Source: Calothrix sp. NIES-4101 (GTDB lineage: Bacteria > Cyanobacteriota > Cyanobacteriia > Cyanobacteriales > Nostocaceae). From it: 64,000 nt of DNA. This document shows positions 50,025 through 59,848 of this stretch, one piece after another (position 1 is the stretch's first letter; every line of letters starts with the position of its first letter). A program made the position numbers and the translations under genes. The stretch lies in NCBI GenBank assembly GCA_004296455.1, contig AP018280.1, positions 2,046,001 through 2,110,000 of the forward strand, given 5' to 3'. A model generated the notes under the pieces. The model saw only the letters and a program-made list of their open reading frames with translations, searched no databases and was not told the origin of the DNA.

Positions 50025-51104
50025 TTATTGCCCTGGAACATTACAGACTTGAGCTTGTTGTAATTGCTGTTGAGCCATATTTGCCCACTGGGGATTACCC
50101 TGAGTATTATATAAATTGCTGGCATATTGAAATACCTGTACTGCATCTGCACATTGACGCAATTGTATAAATGTTAATCCAGCACCATAGTATGCGTTGG
50201 GGTAATTGGTATTAGTTTCTGCTGATCTTCTAAACGATTCTAAGGCTTCTTTATACTTCTTTTGGCTATATAAAATTGAACCGAGATTGTAATGTGCTTC
50301 GGTATAGTTGGGATTCATTTTCACAGCTTTGCGAAATGCATCTTTGGCTTTATCTGCTTTTCCTTGTTGGAGATAAGATAACCCTAAATAGTAAGATGGT
50401 TCGGGAGCATTTTTGCTGTATTCTATTGCTTTTTTCAATGAGGATATAGCTTTATCCCAGTCGCGTTGCTGGTGCCTTAATAAGCCCATATTATAGTGTG
50501 CCATACCGAGTTTTGGCTCTAACTCGATCGCTCTTTGTAAATAATCTCCTGCTTGTTGCCAATTTCCGCCTTCCAGCAATGCGCCTCCTAAATTTGCATA
50601 GGCAAGGGCAAATTTGGGATCAGATTGAGTGGCACGGTAAAATGCATCTGCCGCCGGTTGTAATTGTCCGGCTTGACGTAATGCTAACCCCAAGTTGTAA
50701 TGTGCAGGAGCAAGTCGAGAATCAAGTTCAGTTGCTCTTTGAAAAGATGCGATCGCATCTGGGACTTTCCCTGCTTGAATTAATTGTAAGCCTTCATTGA
50801 GGAAGTCTACGGCAGTTTTCCCCACATATCCTTCTTGGGCAATCAGGGAAGAGGCAGGGGGAGGAAAATTAGAGTAAGCGGGGGAGGAGGAAGAAAGAAT
50901 TGTGGCGATTATTAAGATGATACTCGTGAGCTTGAGTAAGCGATTTTTGGAAAAGTTCGCCCAAGTACGCGCATAAAAATTCATCCCCGACAAAATCATT
51001 TTTTTGACTTTACCCTTTCTCCTTAAGCCTTTCCTGTTAAAGGCGTATTTTTTTAAATCTACTCGCATAATTTTTCCATTATATTTGCGTAACTGTTTTG
51101 TCAT
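50025..51104 (-). CDS. Exported TPR-repeat protein
   Basis: 359 residues as drawn; starts at 50999 (MILSGMNFYARTW) or 50984 are also possible, and none has a well-placed ribosome site. A hydrophobic segment (LLKLTSIILIIATILSSSSP) followed by AYS suggests a signal peptide preceded by a very basic leader. The mature part has about seven TPR units: AIASFQRATELDSRLAPAHY, NLGLALRQAGQLQPAADAFY, and AHYNMGLLRHQQRDWDKAIS and relatives. A protein-interaction scaffold; no partner known. A Cys-containing end (QQLQQAQVCNVPGQ) closes the protein. Confidence 0.8.
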   Translation of the reverse strand: MTKQLRKYNGKIMRVDLKKYAFNRKGLRRKGKVKKMILSGMNFYARTWANFSKNRLLKLTSIILIIATILSSSSPAYSNFPPPASSLIAQEGYVGKTAVDFLNEGLQLIQAGKVPDAIASFQRATELDSRLAPAHYNLGLALRQAGQLQPAADAFYRATQSDPKFALAYANLGGALLEGGNWQQAGDYLQRAIELEPKLGMAHYNMGLLRHQQRDWDKAISSLKKAIEYSKNAPEPSYYLGLSYLQQGKADKAKDAFRKAVKMNPNYTEAHYNLGSILYSQKKYKEALESFRRSAETNTNYPNAYYGAGLTFIQLRQCADAVQVFQYASNLYNTQGNPQWANMAQQQLQQAQVCNVPGQ

Positions 51105-51346
51105 AAACGACAGAAAAAGTCGTATGCATGAACCTTGATTTTTATAAAACTTTAGGTTTAGCTATTATTCTTCGCAGTCCTTAAAATTTCTTGAAATAAA
51201 TATTACAACAAAATATGATTTGCAGCTGATTTGACCCAAGACGAGTAAAGTCAAATTAAAGACAGAAAATTTCTCAATTATCTGTTTTTTCTCTTCACAA
51301 ACTTAGACTGGTGCGGCTTGAAATCACAGACCGCAAAGGAGGTTGT

Positions 51347-53395
51347 ATGACCGAAAAAGTCAAATCGGGTTCACGGAATGTCGCGATTGTCGGTCCCTAT
51401 TTAAGTGGAAAAACCACTTTACTGGAAAGTTTATTGTTTGTCACGGGGGCAATTACACGAAAAGGCAACGTTAAAGATGGTAATACCGTTGGCGATAGCG
51501 CTGCTGAATCTAGAGAACGCAAAATGAGCGTTGAGGTGAGTGCCGCTTCTACTGAATATAACGATGTACGTTTCACCTTTATCGATTGTCCCGGCAGCAT
51601 CGAATTTGCCCAAGAAACATATAATGCCCTCATGGGTGTAGATGCAGCGATTGTTGTTTGTGAACCCATTACAGACCGAGTTCTCACACTCGCACCTTTA
51701 TTTAAATTCCTCGACGATTGGGAAATTCCCCATATAGTTTTTGTCAATAAGATGGATCGGGCAAATATCCACGTTTTAGATACTCTACATGCCCTGAAAG
51801 CCGTCTCCAGTCGTCCTTTAGTGGCGCACCAATATCCCATCATGCGTGGGGAAGAACTCACCGGATTTATTGATTTAGTTAGTGAACAAGCCTATCAATA
51901 CCACCCCGGCGCACCAGCTGATCCGATCCCGTTTCCCGAACACCTTAAAGAAGAAGAACACATTGCCCGGGCAGAAATGCTAGAAGCATTGGCTAATTTT
52001 GACGACCATTTACTTGAAGAACTTCTAGAAGATATTGAACCACCCCAAGAGGAAATTCTCAAAGACTTAAAACTGGAATTAGGTGCAGATTTAGTTGTAC
52101 CAGTATTTTTCGGTGTTGCGGAACTGGACTACGGTGTCAGACCTTTATTGGAGGCGATTTGGCGGGAAGCTCCCGAGCCAGAAACGACAGCCGAGAGACG
52201 GGGAATTCAAGTCAATCACAATACTCCACTCGCCCAGGTATTGAAAACCTTCTACACTCCTCAAGGAGGCAAGCTTTCACTAGTTCGTCTCTGGAGTGGC
52301 AAACTCACTGATGGTGCAGTCCTCAACGGTGTGCGCGCGGGTGGTATTTATCGTCTCTGCGGACAGCAGCAAAACTCGATTAATGAAGTTGGGGCTGGTG
52401 AAATTGTTGCCCTTAGCCGCATGGAAGGTATCATCACTGGCGATATTCTCACCTCTGAATCATCGCCCAAACCACAATTACCGAAAGCCCCAGCCTTGGA
52501 ACCCGTCTATGCATTGGCGATTACTCCCGAAAAACGCAATGATGAGGTGAAATTGAGTAGCGCCATTACCAAACTCATGGAAGAAGACCCCTCACTGGCA
52601 TGGGAACAGCACGGCGATACCCACGAAGTCATCCTCTGGGGACAAGGGGAAATTCATTTGCAAGTTGCTCTAGATCGTTTGCGCCGCAAATACAATCTAC
52701 CGATGAACACCCACTTACCCCAAGTACCTTACAAAGAAACTATTCGTAAGGCGACGACATCGGTACATGGACGCTACAAACATCAAAGTGGTGGACATGG
52801 GCAATTTGGAGATGTATTCCTGGAAATTAAACCTCTAGCACGGGGTGAGGGATTTAGCTTCAAAGAAACCATCGTGGGCGGAGTTGTACCCAAGCAGTAT
52901 ATTCCTGGTGTGGAAATGGGTGTCCGCGAATTTCTCGCCCATGGACCTTTAGGTTTCCCGGTGGTCGATGTGGGTGTAACTTTGACGAATGGTTCTTACC
53001 ACAACGTCGATAGTTCCGAACAAGCATTTAAACAAGCGGCAAGATTGGCAATGCAAACTGGATTGCCGCAGTGTGAACCTGCATTGTTAGAACCAATACT
53101 TCGCATTCAAGTATCGACACCAAATGAATTTACATCTAGAGTGCTGCAAATCCTGAGTGGAAGGCGTGGTCAAATTTTGGGTTACGAAGGCATCCACGAC
53201 TGGCAAGGTTGGGATAGTGTAATCGCATACTTACCCCAAGCGGAGATGCAAAATTTCATCGTGGAATTGCGATCGCAAACTTTAGGTGTTGGTTCGTTCC
53301 ATTGGGAATTTGACCATCTTCAAGAAGTACCCGAAAAGCTCACTGAGCGTATCTTGATTAGTAGTGGTAATGGCAATGGCAATGGTAGTAAGTAA
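51347..53395 (+). CDS. Elongation factor G-like translational GTPase
   Basis: 682 residues from the ATG at 51347, chosen for the AAAGGAGG site just upstream; the frame extends to 51311. GTPase domain with a modified P-loop (AIVGPYLSGKTTLLESLLF), switch II region FIDCPGSIEF, and NKMD (IVFVNKMDRANI). Domains II-V follow: TPQGGKLSLVRLWSGKL; ALDRLRRKYNLPMNTHLPQV; GRYKHQSGGHGQFGDVFLEI; ILSGRRGQILGYEG. All five EF-G domains seem present, but the P-loop (GPYLSGKTT) and switch regions differ from true EF-G (AHIDAGKTT). It thus belongs to the EF-G-like paralog group of uncertain function, not the main translocase. C-terminal GNGNGNGSK tail. Confidence 0.85.
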   Translation: MTEKVKSGSRNVAIVGPYLSGKTTLLESLLFVTGAITRKGNVKDGNTVGDSAAESRERKMSVEVSAASTEYNDVRFTFIDCPGSIEFAQETYNALMGVDAAIVVCEPITDRVLTLAPLFKFLDDWEIPHIVFVNKMDRANIHVLDTLHALKAVSSRPLVAHQYPIMRGEELTGFIDLVSEQAYQYHPGAPADPIPFPEHLKEEEHIARAEMLEALANFDDHLLEELLEDIEPPQEEILKDLKLELGADLVVPVFFGVAELDYGVRPLLEAIWREAPEPETTAERRGIQVNHNTPLAQVLKTFYTPQGGKLSLVRLWSGKLTDGAVLNGVRAGGIYRLCGQQQNSINEVGAGEIVALSRMEGIITGDILTSESSPKPQLPKAPALEPVYALAITPEKRNDEVKLSSAITKLMEEDPSLAWEQHGDTHEVILWGQGEIHLQVALDRLRRKYNLPMNTHLPQVPYKETIRKATTSVHGRYKHQSGGHGQFGDVFLEIKPLARGEGFSFKETIVGGVVPKQYIPGVEMGVREFLAHGPLGFPVVDVGVTLTNGSYHNVDSSEQAFKQAARLAMQTGLPQCEPALLEPILRIQVSTPNEFTSRVLQILSGRRGQILGYEGIHDWQGWDSVIAYLPQAEMQNFIVELRSQTLGVGSFHWEFDHLQEVPEKLTERILISSGNGNGNGSK

Positions 53396-53398
53396 CTG

Positions 53399-53463
53399 GG
53401 AATTTTAGATTCAGCTAAAATTCCAGGGATATGATTCAATCAGGACACTCACTGGGGTGTCCT
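53399..53463. terminator. Two hairpins between convergent EF-G-like and pyrE genes
   Basis: GGAATTTTAG (53399-53408) pairs perfectly with CTAAAATTCC (53415-53424). AGGACAC (53442-53448) pairs with GTGTCCT (53457-53463), followed by TAATTATTTG. Location between two convergent stops indicates a bidirectional terminator. Confidence 0.75.
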
Positions 53464-53466
53464 TAA

Positions 53467-54084
53467 TTATTTGCTTTCCCCATATCTTTGTTGAATATCC
53501 TCAATCCCATACACTGTTTCAAACTTCAACCCTTGTGATTGATAAAACTCAGCCCCCCCTTGTTTCCTGTCTATTAGTGAAATTACTTGCTCAACGGTAT
53601 AACCTGCATTCCGTAACCTTTCCACAGCTTTCATCGCCGATTGTCCAGTGGTGACAACATCCTCTAGCACGACTACTTTGGCACCCTCTGGTAATATTGG
53701 CCCTTCGATATATGCTTGTGTACCGTGCCCTTTTGCTTCTTTGCGAATAATCAATCCTGGAATTGGGTGGTTTTCATAAGCAGAGACAACGCTGACAGCA
53801 CTGACAATTGGGTCTGCACCCAATGTTAATCCTGCTACCGCTTGGGTATCTGCTGGCAACATCGCTAAAAATAAGCGTCCCGTTGCTAATGCCCCTTGAG
53901 GGTGAAGAGTGACGAGTTTACAGTTGATATAGTATTTGCTCGGTTGCCCGGAAGAGAGAAGAAAATCTCCTTCCTTATAGGCTGTTTGGCAAAGTAAATC
54001 TAATAACTTGTTGCGTAAAGTATTTATCTCAGTATTCGCAGCCCAAGCTTCAGACTGCGGCAGAATTTCAGCAGGATAACTCAT
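53467..54084 (-). CDS. pyrE: Orotate phosphoribosyltransferase
   Basis: 205 residues. It converts orotate and PRPP to orotidine 5'-phosphate in pyrimidine synthesis. Signatures: GDFLLSSGQPSKYYINCKLV (substrate loop), IRKEAKGHGTQAYIEGP (flexible catalytic loop with Lys and His) and the PRPP-binding motif VVVLEDVVTTGQSAMKAVER. Normal length and no damage. It stands alone here, as is common for pyr genes in cyanobacteria. Confidence 0.95.
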   Translation of the reverse strand: MSYPAEILPQSEAWAANTEINTLRNKLLDLLCQTAYKEGDFLLSSGQPSKYYINCKLVTLHPQGALATGRLFLAMLPADTQAVAGLTLGADPIVSAVSVVSAYENHPIPGLIIRKEAKGHGTQAYIEGPILPEGAKVVVLEDVVTTGQSAMKAVERLRNAGYTVEQVISLIDRKQGGAEFYQSQGLKFETVYGIEDIQQRYGESK

Positions 54085-54198
54085 TACAGATGGTAAAAAA
54101 TTGTGCTACACCAATGGTTGAACTCGCGCTTGAGTTCTCTCTCTTAAGCATAAGTGAAGATGCGATCGCCAAATAGAAAAAATAGAGGAGTAATTATT

Positions 54199-54627
54199 AT
54201 GGGTTTAAATTTTAAAGCAATGACTGGTTTGTTGGTACTGGCTGCTGCAAGTTTACCATCGGTGGCAACTGCACAAGACAATACCCCTAATTACGAAACA
54301 GCTAGTGAAGTTATTGAAAGAGCTTATTTCAAAAATAGTCCCGATTATTACCGCAATCAGGGTTTTCGACGTGATCTTGACTTAATTCTTGGTCCTGGTT
54401 CTTTATTCCGTAATTCTTTCCCAGAAAATCAAATTGAGAGGGATGCGGAGCTGGTAAACAAGGTTTATCAGGACGTAATCATGCAACAAGCAATGAATGA
54501 TCCATATATAAGAACTCCAGATTTACCCAATCCTTACAATACATCATTGATCATGTCTCCCCGACTCAACCAAAGCCAATATAGAAGCGGTACTGAGTTC
54601 CGCTTTGATAATATGCCACCAAGATAG
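54199..54627 (+). CDS. Small exported protein, unknown
   Basis: 142 residues from the ATG at 54199, with AGAGGAG eight bases upstream; the frame also extends to 54154. Sec signal peptide MGLNFKAMTGLLVLAAASLP with SVATAQDN, cleavage after TAQ or ATA. The mature part is rich in Asn, Tyr and Arg (YETASEVIERAYFKNSPDYY; RNQGFRRDLDLILGPGSLFR). No known family. Periplasmic; monocistronic, ending before the tRNA-Met gene. Confidence 0.7.
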   Translation: MGLNFKAMTGLLVLAAASLPSVATAQDNTPNYETASEVIERAYFKNSPDYYRNQGFRRDLDLILGPGSLFRNSFPENQIERDAELVNKVYQDVIMQQAMNDPYIRTPDLPNPYNTSLIMSPRLNQSQYRSGTEFRFDNMPPR

Positions 54628-54705
54628 TGGTGAAATTTGCAAGTGCTGGGTGAAAATTCTGGATTTTTAACTCAGTACTTTCTTTTCGACTAACTTTTAA
54701 CTAAA

Positions 54706-54778
54706 TCCAGGGTACAGGAGTTGAACCTGTCTGGGACGAATTATGAGTTCGTTGCCTAAACCGATCGGCCAACCCTGG
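54706..54778 (-). tRNA. tRNA-Met (anticodon CAT)
   Basis: 73 nt on the reverse strand. Acceptor CCAGGGT/ACCCTGG with discriminator A, D arm GCC/GGC, anticodon stem ACGAA/TTCGT with loop CTCATAA giving CAT, T arm ACAGG-TTCAACT-CCTGT. No encoded CCA. The paired C1-G72 end is not the initiator type (which has a C1-A72 mismatch), so elongator Met, or a lysidine-modified Ile tRNA, is meant; the two cannot be separated with certainty by eye. Confidence 0.9.
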
Positions 54779-55051
54779 TCAAAATTTGATACCTTTAAAA
54801 TACACTTTATATCTTAGCGTGCGATCGCAATTTTGTGTACTGTCTCACTAGGAACTGTTCAAACAAAAAATTAAGCTCGCCGATGGCAATAATAGTCTAT
54901 CAGATTTTCATATTACATAATTTGACTGGGAAATAGTGCAAACTAATATTGATTAACTAATATTGATTAAGCTTACTTAAAGTTCGAGTCCCATAACCTC
55001 GGTAATTTTTAGATAGCCCCCCATGAACGGAAAGCAAGAGTATTGTCAGCG

Positions 55052-55750
55052 ATGAAACTTAATTCTACTGTACTACTAACGTTGATTTTATTGACCCTAA
55101 TGTTAGGAGCTGGCTCTGTAAGCGCTATTTTGGGTTTCGATATCGGTAGTAAAGCTCTCAAGGGTGTAACCACGCCTGATGCTCGCCCAACTACTAAATT
55201 CGCCAGTGGTAAGGCGGGTAACACTTCTCAGTCAGGTGTAGCACTATTGAGGGAAGAAGAAATATTAAAACTGGTGAAGGCACGGATTGAAGGCAAAACC
55301 AAAGCCACAAAATCAGAACAGTCAGAAGATGAAGACGAAGATACTAAAGCCAATAAACAGGAACCAGAGGAAAAACCGAAAGAGGTAGAAGAAAAGCCCC
55401 AAGCTGGATTTCCTGTGAATGCAGAAAATCAAGGTGTTAGTTTTGTGGTGCAGTCTGCCAGATTTTCTGGTGGAGATTTAATTTTGCGCGTGAAAATGCA
55501 AAATAAAGGTTCGGAAACTGTACGTTTTTTATATAGTTTTTTAGACGTTACCGACGATAAGGGAAGAACGTTGAGTGCAAGTACAGAGGGTTTACCAGCA
55601 GAATTGCCAGGAAAGAGTGAAACTTTTTCGGGAACTGTCAGCATCCCAACTCCATTGCTTGATGATGTGAAAAAAATTTCCTTGGCTTTAACTGATTATC
55701 CAGCACAAAAATTACGACTGGAAGTCTCGAATATTCCGGTTGCAAGGTAG
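55052..55750 (+). CDS. Membrane-anchored or exported protein with acidic linker and beta domain
   Basis: 232 residues from the ATG at 55052 (MKLNSTVLLTLILLTLMLGA). The first 27 residues are a signal peptide or anchor. Residues 85-120 are a charged, probably disordered linker (KSEQSEDEDEDTKANKQEPE). The last 110 form a beta-sandwich-like domain (GVSFVVQSARFSGGDLILRV; RFLYSFLDVTDDKGRTLSAS; SETFSGTVSIPTPLLDDVKK). It resembles DUF4352-like immunoglobulin-fold domains of exported proteins; function unknown. It is followed by the transporter gene 110 bases on, possibly co-transcribed. Confidence 0.65.
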   Translation: MKLNSTVLLTLILLTLMLGAGSVSAILGFDIGSKALKGVTTPDARPTTKFASGKAGNTSQSGVALLREEEILKLVKARIEGKTKATKSEQSEDEDEDTKANKQEPEEKPKEVEEKPQAGFPVNAENQGVSFVVQSARFSGGDLILRVKMQNKGSETVRFLYSFLDVTDDKGRTLSASTEGLPAELPGKSETFSGTVSIPTPLLDDVKKISLALTDYPAQKLRLEVSNIPVAR

Positions 55751-55861
55751 TAGAAATCAGGAAGGAGCAGGGAGGGGATAAGAAAGAATACTTTTCCGCT
55801 CCATTCCTTAATACCCAATCATCATTAATCAATAATTATTTTTCATGAGCTTTGGCAACGG

Positions 55862-57247
55862 GTGTTAATCAGTCAGGTAAATTGGACGGATGTAGGGCTG
55901 AGGTTGTTGTCGGTGTTATTGCTAATTGCAATTAACGCCTTTTTCGTGATGGCAGAATTTTCGTTAGTGACGGTGCGTCGTTCGCGGATTCAACAGTTAG
56001 TTGAGACTGGTGATGTTGGTGCAATTGCGGTTGAAGCCTTACAACGTAGTATACATAGGCTCCTATCCACCACTCAGTTGGGTATTACTCTTTCGAGTTT
56101 GGCTTTGGGCTGGATTGGGGAAAGTTCTATCGTGACGTTAGTTAATATTTGGCTGAAATCATTACCTTTATTCAATGGCGACAACCAATTTATTGCTCAC
56201 TCCCTATCAATCCCGATCACATTTTTTGCGATTACTTATTTGCAAATAGTTTTAGGGGAACTTTGTCCCAAATCAATTGCTATGCTCTATTCTGAGCAGT
56301 TAGCCCGGTTTTTAGGGCCTTTAATCCGAGCAATTGTCAGGTTTTTTAGACCTTTTATTTGGGTACTCAACCAATCAACCCGTTGTTTGCTGAAATTATT
56401 TGGTATTGAGTACAACAGTAAAAATTGGCGACCCCCTGTCACATCTGAAGAATTACAATTAATTATCTCCACAGAGCGCGAATCAATTGGACTGCTAGCG
56501 GAAGAACGCGAACTGTTAAAAAAAGTTTTTGAATTTGGAGAAGCCACTGTGCAAGCAGTTATGGTTCCCCGCCCCAGTATTGTCTCCCTACCCAAAAAAG
56601 CCTCTTTACAGTCATTATTCAAACTTATGGCTGCTACTGGTTACTCATCTTACCCTGTAATCAGTGAATCTATTGATGATATTAGTGGGATAATTTATTT
56701 CAAAGACCTGATCAAGCCCCTAGCATTAGGCAAAATCACCGCAGAAACACCAATTCAACATTGGATACGTCCAGTAAGGTTTGTGCCAGAGCATACATTG
56801 TTACGCGAACTCTTACCAGCTATGCAACAAGAAAAACCTGCGATTGTGATGGTTGTGGATGAATTTGGTGGTACTGCGGGACTGGTGACAATCCAAGATG
56901 TTATTGCTCAAATTATTGGTAATGCTGGCAAACCAGAAGCAGCTAATGGCTTATTAATCCAAACCTTAGACGAAAAAACCTTTTTAGTCCAGGCACAAAT
57001 CAACCTTGAAGAAGTGAACGAAGCTTTGCATGTCAATTTACCTCTGACCAGAGAATATCAGACTCTCGGGGGATTTTTGCTGTACCAAATGCAGAAAATA
57101 CCCCAATTGGGAGAGGTTTTTGTCTATCAAAACTGCGAGTTTACGATTATGTCAGTTGTAGGGCCAAGATTGCATCAAATTCAGTTGCGAAGAGTTGATG
57201 CAGAGTCAGATAGGGCTGTGTCTGGAGGAGGACGTTATGTAATTTAG
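55862..57247 (+). CDS. CNNM/CorC-HlyC family transporter (DUF21-CBS)
   Basis: 461 residues from a GTG start without a clear ribosome site. Residues 10-190 form a DUF21 membrane domain (LLIAINAFFVMAEFSLVTVR with the MAEFSLVTVRRSR signature; LGITLSSLALGWIGE; VLGELCPKS). Two CBS motifs follow (VMVPRPSIVSLPKKASLQSL; VRFVPEHTLLRELLPAMQQE), then VVDEFGGTAGLVTIQDVIAQ, and a CorC_HlyC C-terminal domain (LPLTREYQTLGGFLLYQM). The family exports Mg2+ or related divalent cations in bacteria; the older hemolysin name is not meaningful here. Complete. Confidence 0.9.
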   Translation: MLISQVNWTDVGLRLLSVLLLIAINAFFVMAEFSLVTVRRSRIQQLVETGDVGAIAVEALQRSIHRLLSTTQLGITLSSLALGWIGESSIVTLVNIWLKSLPLFNGDNQFIAHSLSIPITFFAITYLQIVLGELCPKSIAMLYSEQLARFLGPLIRAIVRFFRPFIWVLNQSTRCLLKLFGIEYNSKNWRPPVTSEELQLIISTERESIGLLAEERELLKKVFEFGEATVQAVMVPRPSIVSLPKKASLQSLFKLMAATGYSSYPVISESIDDISGIIYFKDLIKPLALGKITAETPIQHWIRPVRFVPEHTLLRELLPAMQQEKPAIVMVVDEFGGTAGLVTIQDVIAQIIGNAGKPEAANGLLIQTLDEKTFLVQAQINLEEVNEALHVNLPLTREYQTLGGFLLYQMQKIPQLGEVFVYQNCEFTIMSVVGPRLHQIQLRRVDAESDRAVSGGGRYVI

Positions 57248-57302
57248 TTAATTTTTGTAAAGGTGATCGCACTAAATCCCACTAAATTGATCAACGCTTC
57301 AG

Positions 57303-57983
57303 TTATGAGGATTCATAATCAATTGGGTCTTCTAAACCTAATTCTGCAAAAGCCGCAAGACGTAAACGGCAGGAATCACAAACCCCACAGGCTTTTTCTC
57401 CACCTGCATAGCAAGACCAAGTTAATTTCCAAGGTACCCCCAGTTGATTCCCTAATTGAATGATTTCGGTTTTTTTCAAGTTAATTAAGGGGGAAACTAT
57501 AGAAATAGCTTCTCCTTCACGTCCTTGCTTAGTCCCCAGACGAAAAACTTCTTGCATTGCCTGCATATAGTCAGGACGACAGTCTGGGTATCCTGAATAA
57601 TCAAGGGCATTAACGCCAATATAAACCCTCTCTGCCCCAATGGTTTCGGCATAGGCAAGGGCAAAACTCAAAAATATAGTGTTACGGGCGGGAACATAGG
57701 TAATGGGGATATTTTGCGCCATATCTGTCAAGGAACGCTCTACAGGTAAATCGAGTTTTTCGTCTGTAAGTGCTGAACCTCCCCACTGCCTTAAGTCAAA
57801 ATTTACCAATTGATGTTGGATAACTCCCACTTGTTTGGCAATTGCAAATGCGGAGTCTAACTCGCGTTTATGCCGTTGTTGGTAGTCAAATGACATTGCA
57901 TAACAATCGCAAACATCGGCGAATGCTTGATATAAAACAGTCGAAGAGTCTAATCCTCCAGATAATAAAATTACAGCTTTCAT
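57303..57983 (-). CDS. queC: 7-cyano-7-deazaguanine synthase
   Basis: 226 residues from the ATG at 57983, with GGAAGGG eight bases upstream; a TTG at 57989 is in frame. It converts 7-carboxy-7-deazaguanine to preQ0 with ATP and ammonia in queuosine synthesis. Signatures: LLSGGLDSSTVLYQAF (PP-loop ATP-pyrophosphatase motif), FDYQQRHKRELD, PARNTIFLSFALAYAE, DCRPDY, and the zinc-binding CYAGGEKACGVCDSCRLR. Complete and typical. No other queuosine gene is adjacent. Confidence 0.95.
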   Translation of the reverse strand: MKAVILLSGGLDSSTVLYQAFADVCDCYAMSFDYQQRHKRELDSAFAIAKQVGVIQHQLVNFDLRQWGGSALTDEKLDLPVERSLTDMAQNIPITYVPARNTIFLSFALAYAETIGAERVYIGVNALDYSGYPDCRPDYMQAMQEVFRLGTKQGREGEAISIVSPLINLKKTEIIQLGNQLGVPWKLTWSCYAGGEKACGVCDSCRLRLAAFAELGLEDPIDYESS

Positions 57984-58491
57984 CGTCAATACCCTTCCTT
58001 TATCCCTTGCTTTTAGCTCTTAACTAAACTGACACAATCCCGCAGATGATCTGAAAACACGATCTTAAATCCCATTAGTGGCTGTAACTAAAAATTGCAT
58101 GTGAAAGTTTCCACATTTTCTGTATATGCTGCTACAAGTATTAAAGTTAGTGATTTTTGTAATTTTATGCACGTAAAAAACAGTTTTCAATTCCGCGATC
58201 GCCACAAAAATATTGCCACAAATACTCATGATCCAGGATTGTAAACATTGAAATTTTGATGAAAACTCAATAATTTAAAGTTAATAAAAAGGAACAATGT
58301 ATTTTGGATAAAGGTAGACAAAAAGTCGTAAGTTGAATAGTTAAGGGAAAAGGGAACCAGATATCGGGAACTCACAGTAAACTTTGAAATTCTTCATAAA
58401 CATAACCACCATGTTACCATCTGGATGGTTTTACACGGTTTATTCTTGGTATTTTGTATAAATCCAAGCGACCGTAGCGTCTCTCTAATAT
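57984..58491. other. 508-bp divergent promoter region, queC / Gfo-Idh-MocA
   Basis: AT-rich, no gene seen. One GCGATCGC-like site at about 58196. Contains short poly-A/T runs only. No riboswitch that I can fold by eye (a preQ1 switch was considered). Confidence 0.35.
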
Positions 58492-59595
58492 TTGGTGGTT
58501 GAGGAGAAAATAATAGTGCAGGATAGCATGTCATTGGCAGAACCAAATCCACATACACAGCGCAACCAGCCGCGTCCAGTCCGCGTCGGCGTGGTTGGAG
58601 TGGGTAACATGGGGCAACATCACGTTCGCGTGTTTAGTTCAATGAAAGATGTTGAACTGGTTGGAGTCGCAGATATTAACATTGATCGTGGATTGGAAAC
58701 AGCTAGTAGGTATAAAACCCGCTTTTTTGAAGACTATACCGAACTGATAAACCTTGTAGATGCAGTTTGTATTGCAGTTCCTACTAGGATGCATTACGCA
58801 GTTGGGATTAGTTGTTTACTGGCTGGGGTTCACGTCCTCATAGAAAAACCCATTGCAGCTACCATTTCTGAAGCCGAATCACTCGTCAATGCGGCGGCTG
58901 AATCTCAGTGTATCTTGCAGGTAGGTCATATCGAGCGTTTTAATCCAGTTTTCCAGGAATTGAGCAAAGTTCTCAAAACCGAACAAGTGGTAGCACTCGA
59001 AGCACATCGGATGAGTCCCTACTCCAATCGTGCTAACGATGTTTCGGTTGTTCTGGATTTAATGATTCATGATATTGATTTGTTACTCGATTTAGCCGCA
59101 TCTCCTGTTGCCAAGCTGACTGCTAACGGAACTCGCAATCCCGATTCAGCTTATTTAGATTATGTAACAGCCACACTCGGTTTTGCGAATGGGATTGTCG
59201 CTACATTAACAGCTAGTAAAATTACGCATCGCAAAATTCGTTGTATTTCCGCTCATACCAAACACTCACTGACAGAAGCAGATTTTCTCAAAAACGAAAT
59301 ATTGATTCACCGACACACTGCAAATTCTGCCAATAGTTATTCCCAAGGGTTGTATAAGCAGGATGGTTTGATTGAAAAGGTTTATACCAGCAATATCGAA
59401 CCTCTACGAGCAGAACTAGACCATTTTATTAACTGCGTGCGTGGTGGCAATCAACCTTCGGTTGGTGGGGAACAAGCATTAAAAGCACTGCGTTTGGCAA
59501 GTTTAATCGAACAAATGGCAATTGAAGATCGTGTTTGGAATCCTTTAGATTGGGAATCTGAAGTACGAATGCAATCCTTAACTCCGATTGTGTAA
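58492..59595 (+). CDS. Gfo/Idh/MocA-family NAD(P)-dependent oxidoreductase
   Basis: 367 residues as drawn from GTG at 58492; GTG at 58516, nine bases after GGAG, or ATG at 58528 may be the true start. A Rossmann domain opens with VRVGVVGVGNMGQHHVRVFS, followed by the EKPIA motif (LIEKPIAATISEAESLVNAA) typical of the family and HIERFNPVFQEL. The C-terminal alpha-beta domain includes DLMIHDIDLLLDLA, where the His-Asp pair is a catalytic position. Substrate unknown; sugar or inositol derivatives are usual, and biliverdin reductase also belongs to this fold. Complete. Confidence 0.85.
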   Translation: MVVEEKIIVQDSMSLAEPNPHTQRNQPRPVRVGVVGVGNMGQHHVRVFSSMKDVELVGVADINIDRGLETASRYKTRFFEDYTELINLVDAVCIAVPTRMHYAVGISCLLAGVHVLIEKPIAATISEAESLVNAAAESQCILQVGHIERFNPVFQELSKVLKTEQVVALEAHRMSPYSNRANDVSVVLDLMIHDIDLLLDLAASPVAKLTANGTRNPDSAYLDYVTATLGFANGIVATLTASKITHRKIRCISAHTKHSLTEADFLKNEILIHRHTANSANSYSQGLYKQDGLIEKVYTSNIEPLRAELDHFINCVRGGNQPSVGGEQALKALRLASLIEQMAIEDRVWNPLDWESEVRMQSLTPIV

Positions 59596-59848
59596 AAGAT
59601 TGGGAATTGGGAATTGGGGATTACTTTTTCCTCCCTTCCCGCTTCCACATATGTTTGACAGATAATTATATACTTGTGTGATTTCTTATATTGACAACCG
59701 TGTGTTTTGTATTAATTTAATTTAAGTAAATTACGAAATTGAGTGAAAAATAATCTGCCTATTCCTTATGTTAGGCGATCGCTTTCTTCAAGGAAAATGC
59801 TGGAAATGATTATTGATGAAAATTATTAAGCTTCCGGGAATCAATTGA

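Noticed and set aside
51347-53395. Main elongation factor G (fusA)
   Set aside because: P-loop and switch regions deviate from true EF-G and no rpsL/rpsG/tuf neighbours are present; assigned to the EF-G-like paralogs.
57984-58491. preQ1 riboswitch upstream of queC
   Set aside because: No recognisable pseudoknot or conserved A-rich tail could be found by eye on the queC strand.
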